Below are positions 1 through 6,280 of a stretch of 11,792 bases of DNA, piece after piece; position 1 is the first letter of the stretch; each line of letters begins with the position of its first letter. The notes below the pieces were generated by a model. It was not told the DNA's origin. It was given only the letters and a program-made list of their open reading frames with translations, and searched no databases. Origin of the DNA: an uncultured Lachnospiraceae bacterium. Its GTDB lineage: Bacteria > Bacillota > Clostridia > Lachnospirales > Lachnospiraceae. The stretch lies in contig CACZRA010000291.1 in assembly GCA_902783395.1 (NCBI GenBank), forward strand, positions 1 to 11,792, read 5' to 3'. A program made the translations under genes and the position numbers.

Positions 1-1986
1 GGGATTCTCGTATTTGCCCTTTCCGGTCGCCGTCACCCTGATGACGGTCCCCACCGGGATGATATCGTTCTTCAGGTCTACCTCATCCCCCGCAGTCACA
101 TTCACCATCTCACAGTTTCTTCCCCACATATCCATGCGGCGCTCGATCGTGGCATCCTCATCATAAGTGTAGACAAGATCCTTATCATAATCAAAGCCTG
201 CGGCAAGACGCGCTCCCTCGCTGTTGTATACCCGGATCAAAGGCTTGACGTTCCGCGGTCTCGAGGAATACTCCACGTCGGTAGCGGTCATCGTAGCGGA
301 ACGGATATCTCCCGTATCCTCCACGTAGGTCCCGTCATCAACGATATATTCAACTTCGGGCTCATCAGCCGTGCCGGCTCCGACATCGACTATCTTGACA
401 CCCTTTTCCCCAGGCTCTTCGATATCCTCAGGCTCCAAAGCCTCCGCTTCCTCATCGGATGACACTGACTCCAGGAACTCATCCTCCGTTCCGGCCTCCT
501 CTTCAAAAGCCTCCTCCGTTATCTCATCCTCCGAGACCCCGTCTGCCTCCTCAGGATCCTTCTCACTCGGGAAATCCCCGTACCAGAAATCAAGATCCAG
601 ATTTCCGCTCTTCATAAGATGCAGTCCGTCCGACGCCTCTCCGAAGCCCGTAAATCTGCTTGAAAACTGCCATGAGCTCAAAGGCCCCTTGTAATTTGTC
701 GAATACACGCCGTCATCATCGCCGTCGCCCACAAAGTTTGCCATCCAGATCAGATGCTCATCCGGGATATCCTCTACGTTCATATCCTTTTCAAGCATGC
801 TTTTATTGGCATAGATCCCCGGAATATAACCCTCTTCCTCGACTCTGTCGCAGAAGGCGTTCACTATCGCGGTATGCTCGGCATCGGAAAGCTGCGCCCC
901 CCTCAGTCTTCCCGGAGTTCCCGAATACTCATAGTCGGTAACGACCGGAAGCGTGATCATATCCTTATAATCCTCGATGAGCTCCACACAGTGGTCAGCT
1001 TCATCCTCGGCCTCTTTCTCTGATATCGCCTGTGAGAAATAATAGATACCCACCTCTACACCGGCCTTGTGTGCATTTTCTATATTCCTGCCGCAGCAGA
1101 TGTCCTCGTTAAGAGAACCCTCTCCGCCGTAGCCTCTGTAACCCGCTCTAATGAAGGCGAATTCAACCCCGTAATCATTCTTGAGCTTCTTCCAGTTCCT
1201 TACCGATATCACGCCCTGATAACGGGATATATCCATTCCGAGCCTCACCTCGGGAAGTACTCCGTCCTCTTCCTGTGCCTTGATATACTTCGGATAAGAA
1301 TACTTGAAATCGGAGTTGAGTATCAGCGTATAGGGATCCTGCTCCTCGCCGAGAGCCGCCCTGCGGTGCTTTTTGCTCTTTTTAAGCTTTATCTCGACCG
1401 GGCTTCCGCCTCCGGCTTCTCCCTCTTCCGGTACCCTCTTGAATATCTCGGGATCCTCAGGCTCGAATTCCCAGCTCTCACCGTTCTCATCGGTATATTC
1501 CAGCAGGCCTTCCTCATTTTCGGTGATATTGTGTTCCTTACGCCACTCCTCCTCGGACTTCTCAACCACCTCAGCGGCTTCCTCCGTCACCTCTTCGACC
1601 ACCTCATTGCTTACGACATCAGTGATCACGGGTTTCTCATCAATGACAACCGTCTCCGAAGGCTTCACTTCCGGCTCCGAAGGCTTCTCCTCAGTTCCCG
1701 AAGGCTTTCCGGGATCTTCCTTAGGTTCCGAAGGCTCCTCATTCGTTTCGGAGGGCTCTTCTTTCGGCTCGGAAGGCTCCTCCTCAGGCTCCTTCGGCTC
1801 CACTTCAGGCTCGGAAGGCGTCTGCGGCTCCTCATTTTCGACAGCATCCCCGGAAACCGTGGCTCTGCCCGGATCTGCCGCGGCGGCATTATCCCCGGAG
1901 ACTGATTCCGCCGCAAATATCTGCGTCATGAATAGTGTCAGGGTCATTATGAGACTTACTATTGCTGCTGTGATCCTTCTTTTCAT
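1..1986 (-). CDS. Secreted GH25 (lysozyme-like) protein, C-terminus cut by window edge
   Basis: The frame is open from ATG at 1986 to base 1, giving 662 codons without a stop; the end lies outside the window. Residues 1-25 form a signal peptide: basic MKRR, hydrophobic core, likely cut after IFA. Residues 50-145 are an acidic linker rich in E-P-S-E-P. Residues 249-472 are a glycoside hydrolase family 25 domain: MDISRYQG (Asp252), the catalytic-type pair Asp351/Glu353 in TDYEYSG, and the closing LDLDFWYGDF. The family cleaves the beta-1,4 MurNAc-GlcNAc bond of peptidoglycan, and the key acidic residues are present. A second acidic linker (473-545) leads to residues 560-662, which match the sixth beta-rich repeat of the upstream GH25 protein. 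The two proteins are clear paralogues, with over half the GH25 residues identical by eye, but this one has no B-repeats after the catalytic domain. The start is supported by AGAGG nine bases upstream. It could act as an autolysin, a secreted muramidase, or a wall-binding module; the family call is firm and the role is inferred. Confidence 0.94.
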   Translation of the reverse strand, partial: MKRRITAAIVSLIMTLTLFMTQIFAAESVSGDNAAAADPGRATVSGDAVENEEPQTPSEPEVEPKEPEEEPSEPKEEPSETNEEPSEPKEDPGKPSGTEEKPSEPEVKPSETVVIDEKPVITDVVSNEVVEEVTEEAAEVVEKSEEEWRKEHNITENEEGLLEYTDENGESWEFEPEDPEIFKRVPEEGEAGGGSPVEIKLKKSKKHRRAALGEEQDPYTLILNSDFKYSYPKYIKAQEEDGVLPEVRLGMDISRYQGVISVRNWKKLKNDYGVEFAFIRAGYRGYGGEGSLNEDICCGRNIENAHKAGVEVGIYYFSQAISEKEAEDEADHCVELIEDYKDMITLPVVTDYEYSGTPGRLRGAQLSDAEHTAIVNAFCDRVEEEGYIPGIYANKSMLEKDMNVEDIPDEHLIWMANFVGDGDDDGVYSTNYKGPLSSWQFSSRFTGFGEASDGLHLMKSGNLDLDFWYGDFPSEKDPEEADGVSEDEITEEAFEEEAGTEDEFLESVSSDEEAEALEPEDIEEPGEKGVKIVDVGAGTADEPEVEYIVDDGTYVEDTGDIRSATMTATDVEYSSRPRNVKPLIRVYNSEGARLAAGFDYDKDLVYTYDEDATIERRMDMWGRNCEMVNVTAGDEVDLKNDIIPVGTVIRVTATGKGKYENP
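1654..1833 (-). repeat. Degenerate E-P-S-E-P tandem repeats in GH25 protein linker
   Basis: Codons 52-111 encode about ten imperfect copies of a short unit such as EEPSEPK or EKPSEPE. On the plus strand this appears as recurring aaggctcc/ttcggctc words. The resulting linker is acidic and proline-rich, so it should be extended and flexible. It sits between the signal peptide and the GH25 domain, as in wall-spanning or spacer regions of Gram-positive surface proteins. Repeats of this kind can change in copy number by slippage. Confidence 0.8.
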
Positions 1987-1995
1987 CAAATAAAA

Positions 1996-2000
1996 CCTCT
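1996..2000 (-). promoter_or_regulatory. Ribosome binding site of the left GH25 gene
   Basis: On the minus strand AGAGG lies nine bases before the ATG at 1986. This supports that start; translation from it begins directly with a basic-hydrophobic signal peptide. Confidence 0.7.
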
Positions 2001-2045
2001 GCCTGTCATCCGTCCGTTGGTTCACATAATTTTTCTGAGCATTTC

Positions 2046-2054
2046 ATTATATCA
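2046..2054 (-). promoter_or_regulatory. Extended -10 promoter before the left GH25 gene
   Basis: The minus strand reads TGATATAAT, a perfect TATAAT with the TGn extension, in the 68-base gap between the two GH25 genes. No good -35 is visible 16-18 bases upstream, where the sequence lies inside the preceding gene's last codons; extended -10 promoters often tolerate this. Transcription would start near 2039, giving a leader of about 52 bases. No terminator hairpin is seen in the gap, so read-through from the upstream gene is also expected. Confidence 0.6.
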
Positions 2055-5000
2055 CTATTTCTGAATCTTTGCACTATTAATCTTAAAGGTGACCGTTTTT
2101 ATTCCGCCCCAGTCGCCCGTTCCTCTTATCGAAACCTTCGCCGTGCCCTTATTGACGTTATTCACATAGCTTCCGGGCACTATCTCAAAGCAGCTCCTGT
2201 CGACCTCGCTCCCGCTTATCTTCACGGAAATAAAGTCGTCCTTTTCGAGCGTCACAGGTTTTCCCGTGAAATACTGATCCGCGATCTTCACGGCTGCCTT
2301 TGAAATATCCACGGCCACAAAGCGGAAGGTCGTGCTCACCTCGCTGTCGGCATACTTTCCCTTTCCCTTCGCGGTTGCGGTGATCACGGTTCCGACAGGG
2401 ATTATCTCCTTTGTGTCCACCGGAGTTCCGTCAGGCTTTTTGTATTCTATCTTTTTGTCATAATCAGAGCCGGCGGAAAGCTTGGCTCCGTTCGTATCGT
2501 ATATCTGTATCGAAGGCTTGCAGATATTGGACTTGTACTGGTACTGGACATCGGAAGCCGTCATCTTCGTATCAGCCAGTGAAGGCTTGCTTATCCTGAA
2601 GCTCTCCGTGAACCGCCCCTTAAAGTTCCCTTTTCCGTCAATGGTCACGGTAGACGGCTTTTTAGGATTGGGGCTGTCATTCACCGCGTTGTTATTGCCA
2701 TACTTTATATTGTAATCCTTCCCCTGTACCAGCACCCACTGTGTCTTGCCGTCATCATAGACCACCTCTGTCTGAGGCTTCGTGCCTCCCTTTGTATAGG
2801 GAAGTCTCTTCTGGACATAAACGCTGAACCTTCCGGGATAATCCGCGAACGACACCTGATCTATGGTGAAGGTCTTTTTCATGCTCCCCGAATAGATCCC
2901 CTTTCCGGTAAATACCATCGCGGCCTTATTCTTACCGGCATTAACGTTGTTTGTGTAAGCGACACTGTAGTCTCTGCCCTCGACCAGCACTGCCGTGCCC
3001 GAATCTGCCGAAGCCGTGTACTGCAGGCTGTATCCGGACTGGGTTATCTCCCCGCCGGTAAAAAGCTTCGAAGGCATATTGGAGACTGCCGCTCCTCCGA
3101 CCATGACCTTTACCTTGGACATGGGTATATCCTTGATCTTGAAGGTCACAAGCCTTGTCCCCTTATATCTGCCGTGTCCCGTGACGACTATGGTGGCTGT
3201 ACCCGCGGAGGTGTTATCCCTGTAGGCAAGCGAATATCCGTCCTCACTGCTGTCAGCCGTAACCTCGGGCACATCGGTGCCGTCATATTTTATCGAAGGT
3301 TTCGGTTCAACGGGCTTAATATCATCGCCTTCATAGGAAAGCGTCTGCGCCGGTACGGACGCGATCTTGAACTTACTGACATTTATGACGTCAGGCGCGT
3401 CCTTCGCGTAGACCCTCTCGGTAAATTCCGCCTGTCCGCAATAATTCCCCTTTCCGGTCATGATGACAATGTATTCCTCATATCCCCTGCCGTCCGTTGT
3501 ATCGGCAGCATTCTGCTTTCCGACGAACGCCTCGCTGTCGTAGTCCGTTTTTTTACTGTCGGTTCCGGGATAGGAATAAGTAAAATCGGTCCCCGCCTTA
3601 AGTGTCACATATTTTCCGCCCGGATCCTTGATCCTGTAGGCTGCATTTGTCGTTCCCTTCTGTACCTTACCGTTGTATATAAGGCTTATACCGGCCGCGG
3701 AAAGCGCCTTGTTCGCGCTGAGATCAAGCGGCCTGATCGTGAATTCTTCGACAGCCTTCCCGGTATAATTGCCCTTCCCGGTTATCGTCACCTTCGCGGT
3801 CCCGGCTTTTGTATTGGCCGAATACTTGACCGTATACTCACTTCCCGAAGTAAGCTGTCTTGTCCCGTAAAAGACCTTCATATCCTGGGTCAGAGCCGTC
3901 CCCGTATAATCCTTGTCCTCTACGCCGTATACCCATATACCCGCGGGAACCTCGGAAAGCTCCTTATAAAGGGCCTTTGCATCCTTATTCTCATCTTTTC
4001 CGAGATCACCCCAGGGATCCTCCTCTCTTTCCCATTTTGCATAGAGCGTCATATCCCTTCTTACCAGGTCTGCAGCAAAATCCCACCTTGTGGTGAGCGT
4101 GCTGTCTCTGTACCAGCCCTCAAGGACACAGCCGGCCTTGGGAGTGATCGATGGCTCGGTTACGGTCTTTTCATATTCTACAGTCTGGACACCGGTGCTC
4201 CCGCCGCCGTTTGACTCAAAGGTGACACTGTACTTCAGCGCATCCCATATGGCATACAGGGAATTATCCCCGGGCTTCAGCACATAGCTGTCCCCTGCCT
4301 TGTATGGAGTACCGCTTCCGTCCGCCGCAGTATTCCAGCCCTTATATGTATAGCCGGTCTTCTCATAGCTGTTCTCCGCAACGGTGACTGTATCATCCAC
4401 CCTGCCTTTGGTGGGCTCCACAGTGCCCCAGCCTCCGTTGTCCTGATATACGATCTCCGCAGGATCCGCGGTGATCTTCGCATAGAGGATCATGTTGCCC
4501 TTGACGGTATTGTTCTTGAAATTCCATTTGGTCTTGTATTCACTCTCAGTGAACCAGCCCTCAAGCGAATATCCGGGCTTTGTGCTTATCACAGGCTCCG
4601 TGATCTTCTTGCCGTAATCTATCCTCTGGGGCGGGATGTCCTCCCCGGGCGCCGATATGAAGGATACCGTGTAGGTCTCTATCTTCCATCCTGCATAAAG
4701 CGTGATGCTTTTTGTTACGGTATCGGTATCAAAATTCCACGACTTCGTGCATTCCTTATCCTTAAACCACCCCTGGAAGGTATAGCCTGTCCTCTTGGGA
4801 TCCGCGGGCTTTACGACCTTATCCCCTCTGTCCAGCGTTTGCGACGGGACACTGCTCCCTCCGTTGCTCGCAAAGGTCACCCTGACGACTTCATCGGGAA
4901 AATCCCCGTACCAGAAGTCCATGTCCACTGTTTCGCTTTTCATGTAATTAAAGACCGAAGTGCATCCGAAACCGGTGAACTTGCTCGTATACTGCCACGA

Positions 5001-6116
5001 GTTGAGCCTTTCGCCGTAACTCGTCCCGTATATACCCGAGGAATCGGGATTCACGTAGTTTGCCATCCAGATCATATAGTCTGACGGGATGTCGGATATC
5101 TCCATGTCGCTCGTCAGCATGCTCTTGTTCGCATAGATCATCGGCGTATAGCCCTTGCTCTTCACCCTTTTACAGAACGCGTTGCAGATGGAGGTATGCT
5201 CCTCAGGGCTCAGGCCCGCAGCCCTCAGACGTCCGGGATCTCCGGAGTACTCGTAGTCTATAACGACCGGAAGAGTGACCTTGTCCTTGTCAGAGCCTAT
5301 TATCTCCATACAGTGGTCAGCCTCGGCCTCAGCCTCCGACCTTGATATCGCCTGTGAGAAATAATAGACACCTACAGCCACTCCCGCGTCATAGGCGTTA
5401 TCTATATTTTCGGAAAAGCAGTTATCCTCGTTCAGGGAGCCTGAGGATCCGTATCCCCTGTAGCCCGCACGTATGATGGCAAAATCAACCCCCCAGGTAT
5501 TCTTCATCGCCCTCCACGAAGACTCCGAGATGACACCCTGGAATTTGGAAATATCCACACCGTAACGGATACCGACTCTCTTTGAATCATCGCTCGTCCT
5601 GTAGTAAGAGGGATATCTGTACCACTTCGCATCGAGCGGGAGCTGGTAAGGATCGGAATAATAGGCTATATCACCCATGCGCCCTGTCTCATCTGCATCC
5701 GCGGCAAGCTGCACCACCTCTTCATCCGAATCCGAGAAATACTTGAAAAGCTCCGGATCCTCCGGATCAAAGGTCTGGACATCACCGTTTTCGTTCCTGT
5801 ATTCATACATACCGTCGGAATTCAGCACGAGTCCGTACCGGGCAAACAGGTCATCCTCTTCACCTGAAGCTGACACCCTCTCTCCGGTATCAGCGGCATC
5901 GTCCAATGCAGCATTTCCGGAAGGCGCAGCCGTCTTATCGGATCCCTCACCGTCCTCTTCGGCATATTCAGCCGCGGCTTCATCCTCCGGCAGTATCTCT
6001 TCATACCCCGCGGCATCCTCCGGTCCCCCGTTGATCTCCGCGCCCAAAACGCCCACAGGCATACTTCCTGCTATCAGACCGGCACTCAGCAGCAATGTGA
6101 TTATCTTCTTGTTCAA
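2055..6116 (-). CDS. Secreted GH25 lysozyme-like protein with InlB-type B-repeats and beta-rich repeats
   Basis: The product is 1353 residues from TTG at 6116 (an ATG three codons upstream at 6125 is the alternative). Numbering here is from the TTG. Residues 1-26 form a signal peptide (NKK, hydrophobic core, VLGA), and 27-90 are a strongly acidic linker. Residues 184-409 are a glycoside hydrolase family 25 domain: VDISKFQG (Asp188), catalytic-type Asp287/Glu289 in IDYEYSG, and the closing VDMDFWYGDF. The family hydrolyses peptidoglycan glycan strands. Residues 410-696 are four Listeria/Bacteroides-type B-repeats (PF09479-like, with the GW...LYAKW pattern). Residues 732-1349 are about seven beta-rich repeats of the type 'DYTV.Y..N..AGTA.VTITGKGNYTG...F.I', seen in many clostridial surface proteins. 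The protein ends without LPXTG, SLH or CWB2 anchors. It is a paralogue of the next gene downstream, with the same domain plus a shared motif before GH25. The gene has its own promoter and is preceded by the terminator of the protease gene. The most likely role is a wall-remodelling or adhesive surface enzyme; the family is firm and the role inferred. Confidence 0.95.
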   Translation of the reverse strand: MNKKIITLLLSAGLIAGSMPVGVLGAEINGGPEDAAGYEEILPEDEAAAEYAEEDGEGSDKTAAPSGNAALDDAADTGERVSASGEEDDLFARYGLVLNSDGMYEYRNENGDVQTFDPEDPELFKYFSDSDEEVVQLAADADETGRMGDIAYYSDPYQLPLDAKWYRYPSYYRTSDDSKRVGIRYGVDISKFQGVISESSWRAMKNTWGVDFAIIRAGYRGYGSSGSLNEDNCFSENIDNAYDAGVAVGVYYFSQAISRSEAEAEADHCMEIIGSDKDKVTLPVVIDYEYSGDPGRLRAAGLSPEEHTSICNAFCKRVKSKGYTPMIYANKSMLTSDMEISDIPSDYMIWMANYVNPDSSGIYGTSYGERLNSWQYTSKFTGFGCTSVFNYMKSETVDMDFWYGDFPDEVVRVTFASNGGSSVPSQTLDRGDKVVKPADPKRTGYTFQGWFKDKECTKSWNFDTDTVTKSITLYAGWKIETYTVSFISAPGEDIPPQRIDYGKKITEPVISTKPGYSLEGWFTESEYKTKWNFKNNTVKGNMILYAKITADPAEIVYQDNGGWGTVEPTKGRVDDTVTVAENSYEKTGYTYKGWNTAADGSGTPYKAGDSYVLKPGDNSLYAIWDALKYSVTFESNGGGSTGVQTVEYEKTVTEPSITPKAGCVLEGWYRDSTLTTRWDFAADLVRRDMTLYAKWEREEDPWGDLGKDENKDAKALYKELSEVPAGIWVYGVEDKDYTGTALTQDMKVFYGTRQLTSGSEYTVKYSANTKAGTAKVTITGKGNYTGKAVEEFTIRPLDLSANKALSAAGISLIYNGKVQKGTTNAAYRIKDPGGKYVTLKAGTDFTYSYPGTDSKKTDYDSEAFVGKQNAADTTDGRGYEEYIVIMTGKGNYCGQAEFTERVYAKDAPDVINVSKFKIASVPAQTLSYEGDDIKPVEPKPSIKYDGTDVPEVTADSSEDGYSLAYRDNTSAGTATIVVTGHGRYKGTRLVTFKIKDIPMSKVKVMVGGAAVSNMPSKLFTGGEITQSGYSLQYTASADSGTAVLVEGRDYSVAYTNNVNAGKNKAAMVFTGKGIYSGSMKKTFTIDQVSFADYPGRFSVYVQKRLPYTKGGTKPQTEVVYDDGKTQWVLVQGKDYNIKYGNNNAVNDSPNPKKPSTVTIDGKGNFKGRFTESFRISKPSLADTKMTASDVQYQYKSNICKPSIQIYDTNGAKLSAGSDYDKKIEYKKPDGTPVDTKEIIPVGTVITATAKGKGKYADSEVSTTFRFVAVDISKAAVKIADQYFTGKPVTLEKDDFISVKISGSEVDRSCFEIVPGSYVNNVNKGTAKVSIRGTGDWGGIKTVTFKINSAKIQK
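2070..3923 (-). repeat. About seven beta-rich surface repeats inside the GH25 protein
   Basis: This stretch encodes residues 732-1349 (TTG numbering). Units end in variants of GKGNYTG: ITGKGNYTGK, MTGKGNYCGQ, VTGHGRYKGT, FTGKGIYSGS, IDGKGNFKGR, AKGKGKYADS and RGTGDWGG. Each is followed by a short strand such as EEFTI or KTFTI. Spacing is about 65-110 residues and divergence is high, so these are old repeats, not recent tandem copies. They resemble immunoglobulin-like or MBG-type stalk modules. The sixth unit is the one shared with the downstream GH25 gene. Confidence 0.8.
4029..4889 (-). repeat. Four InlB-type B-repeats (Listeria/Bacteroides repeat)
   Basis: Residues 410-696 (TTG numbering) carry four units of about 67-73 residues with the pattern 'VTF.SNGG...P....GY...GW......W.F......ITLYAKW'. 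Unit 3 is a variant with GYTYKGWNTAADGSGTPY and ends LYAIW. Such repeats form small beta-rich domains in secreted bacterial proteins and serve as spacers or ligand-binding stalks. They directly follow the GH25 domain here and are absent from the paralogue downstream. Confidence 0.88.
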
Positions 6117-6125
6117 AACAAACAT

Positions 6126-6131
6126 CTCCTT
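6126..6131 (-). promoter_or_regulatory. Ribosome binding site that favours a TTG start
   Basis: AAGGAG directly abuts the ATG at 6125, leaving no spacer, which is unfavourable for initiation there. The in-frame TTG at 6116 lies nine bases downstream. That matches the 9-10 base spacing of the other two genes and gives a typical NKKIITLLL signal-peptide start. I therefore prefer the TTG. Confidence 0.65.
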
Positions 6132-6154
6132 TTCAGACTCTTTTCCAATCTAAA

Positions 6155-6184
6155 ATATTAACACCACGATTCCATTTATGTCAA
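6155..6184 (-). promoter_or_regulatory. Promoter of the 1353-residue GH25 gene
   Basis: The minus strand carries a perfect TTGACA (-35) at 6184-6179, an 18-base spacer, and TAATAT (-10) at 6160-6155 with a TGT extension just before it. Transcription should start near 6148, about 32 bases before the TTG start codon. Together with the terminator upstream this makes the gene a separate transcription unit. Confidence 0.75.
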
Positions 6185-6189
6185 CCGCA

Positions 6190-6229
6190 CGATCGAGCAG
6201 GTCTCCAATTCGCGATCAAGCAGCTCTCC
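6190..6229 (-). repeat. Two 17-bp imperfect direct repeats upstream of the -35
   Basis: On the minus strand GGAGAGCTGCTTGATCG (6229-6213) and GGAGACCTGCTCGATCG (6206-6190) match at 15 of 17 positions with a 23-bp period. The proximal copy ends five bases before the -35 of the GH25 gene. The placement fits tandem activator or repressor sites. The binding protein is unknown. Confidence 0.55.
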
Positions 6230-6238
6230 TGCCCGCGC

Positions 6239-6264
6239 AAAAAACCCGCTCCCGAAGGAGCGGG
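6239..6264 (-). terminator. Intrinsic terminator of the protease gene
   Basis: The minus strand reads CCCGCTCC-TTCG-GGAGCGGG followed by TTTTTT: a perfect 8-bp GC-rich stem, a stable UUCG tetraloop and a U-tract. It begins 16 bases after the TAA stop of the protease gene. It should block read-through into the GH25 gene. Confidence 0.93.
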
Positions 6265-6280
6265 CCGTAAACAAATCATT

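Noticed and set aside
1069..1905. Plus-strand open frame of 278 codons rich in Leu and Arg
   Set aside because: It is antisense to the left GH25 gene. Its LRRL-type repeats are just the complement of the E-P-S-E-P linker codons.
3174..4214. Long open frame (346 codons) on the plus strand, antisense to the GH25 gene
   Set aside because: It lies wholly opposite a well-supported gene with recognised domains. Its translation is low-complexity and matches no family, and it arises from the sense strand's codon bias.
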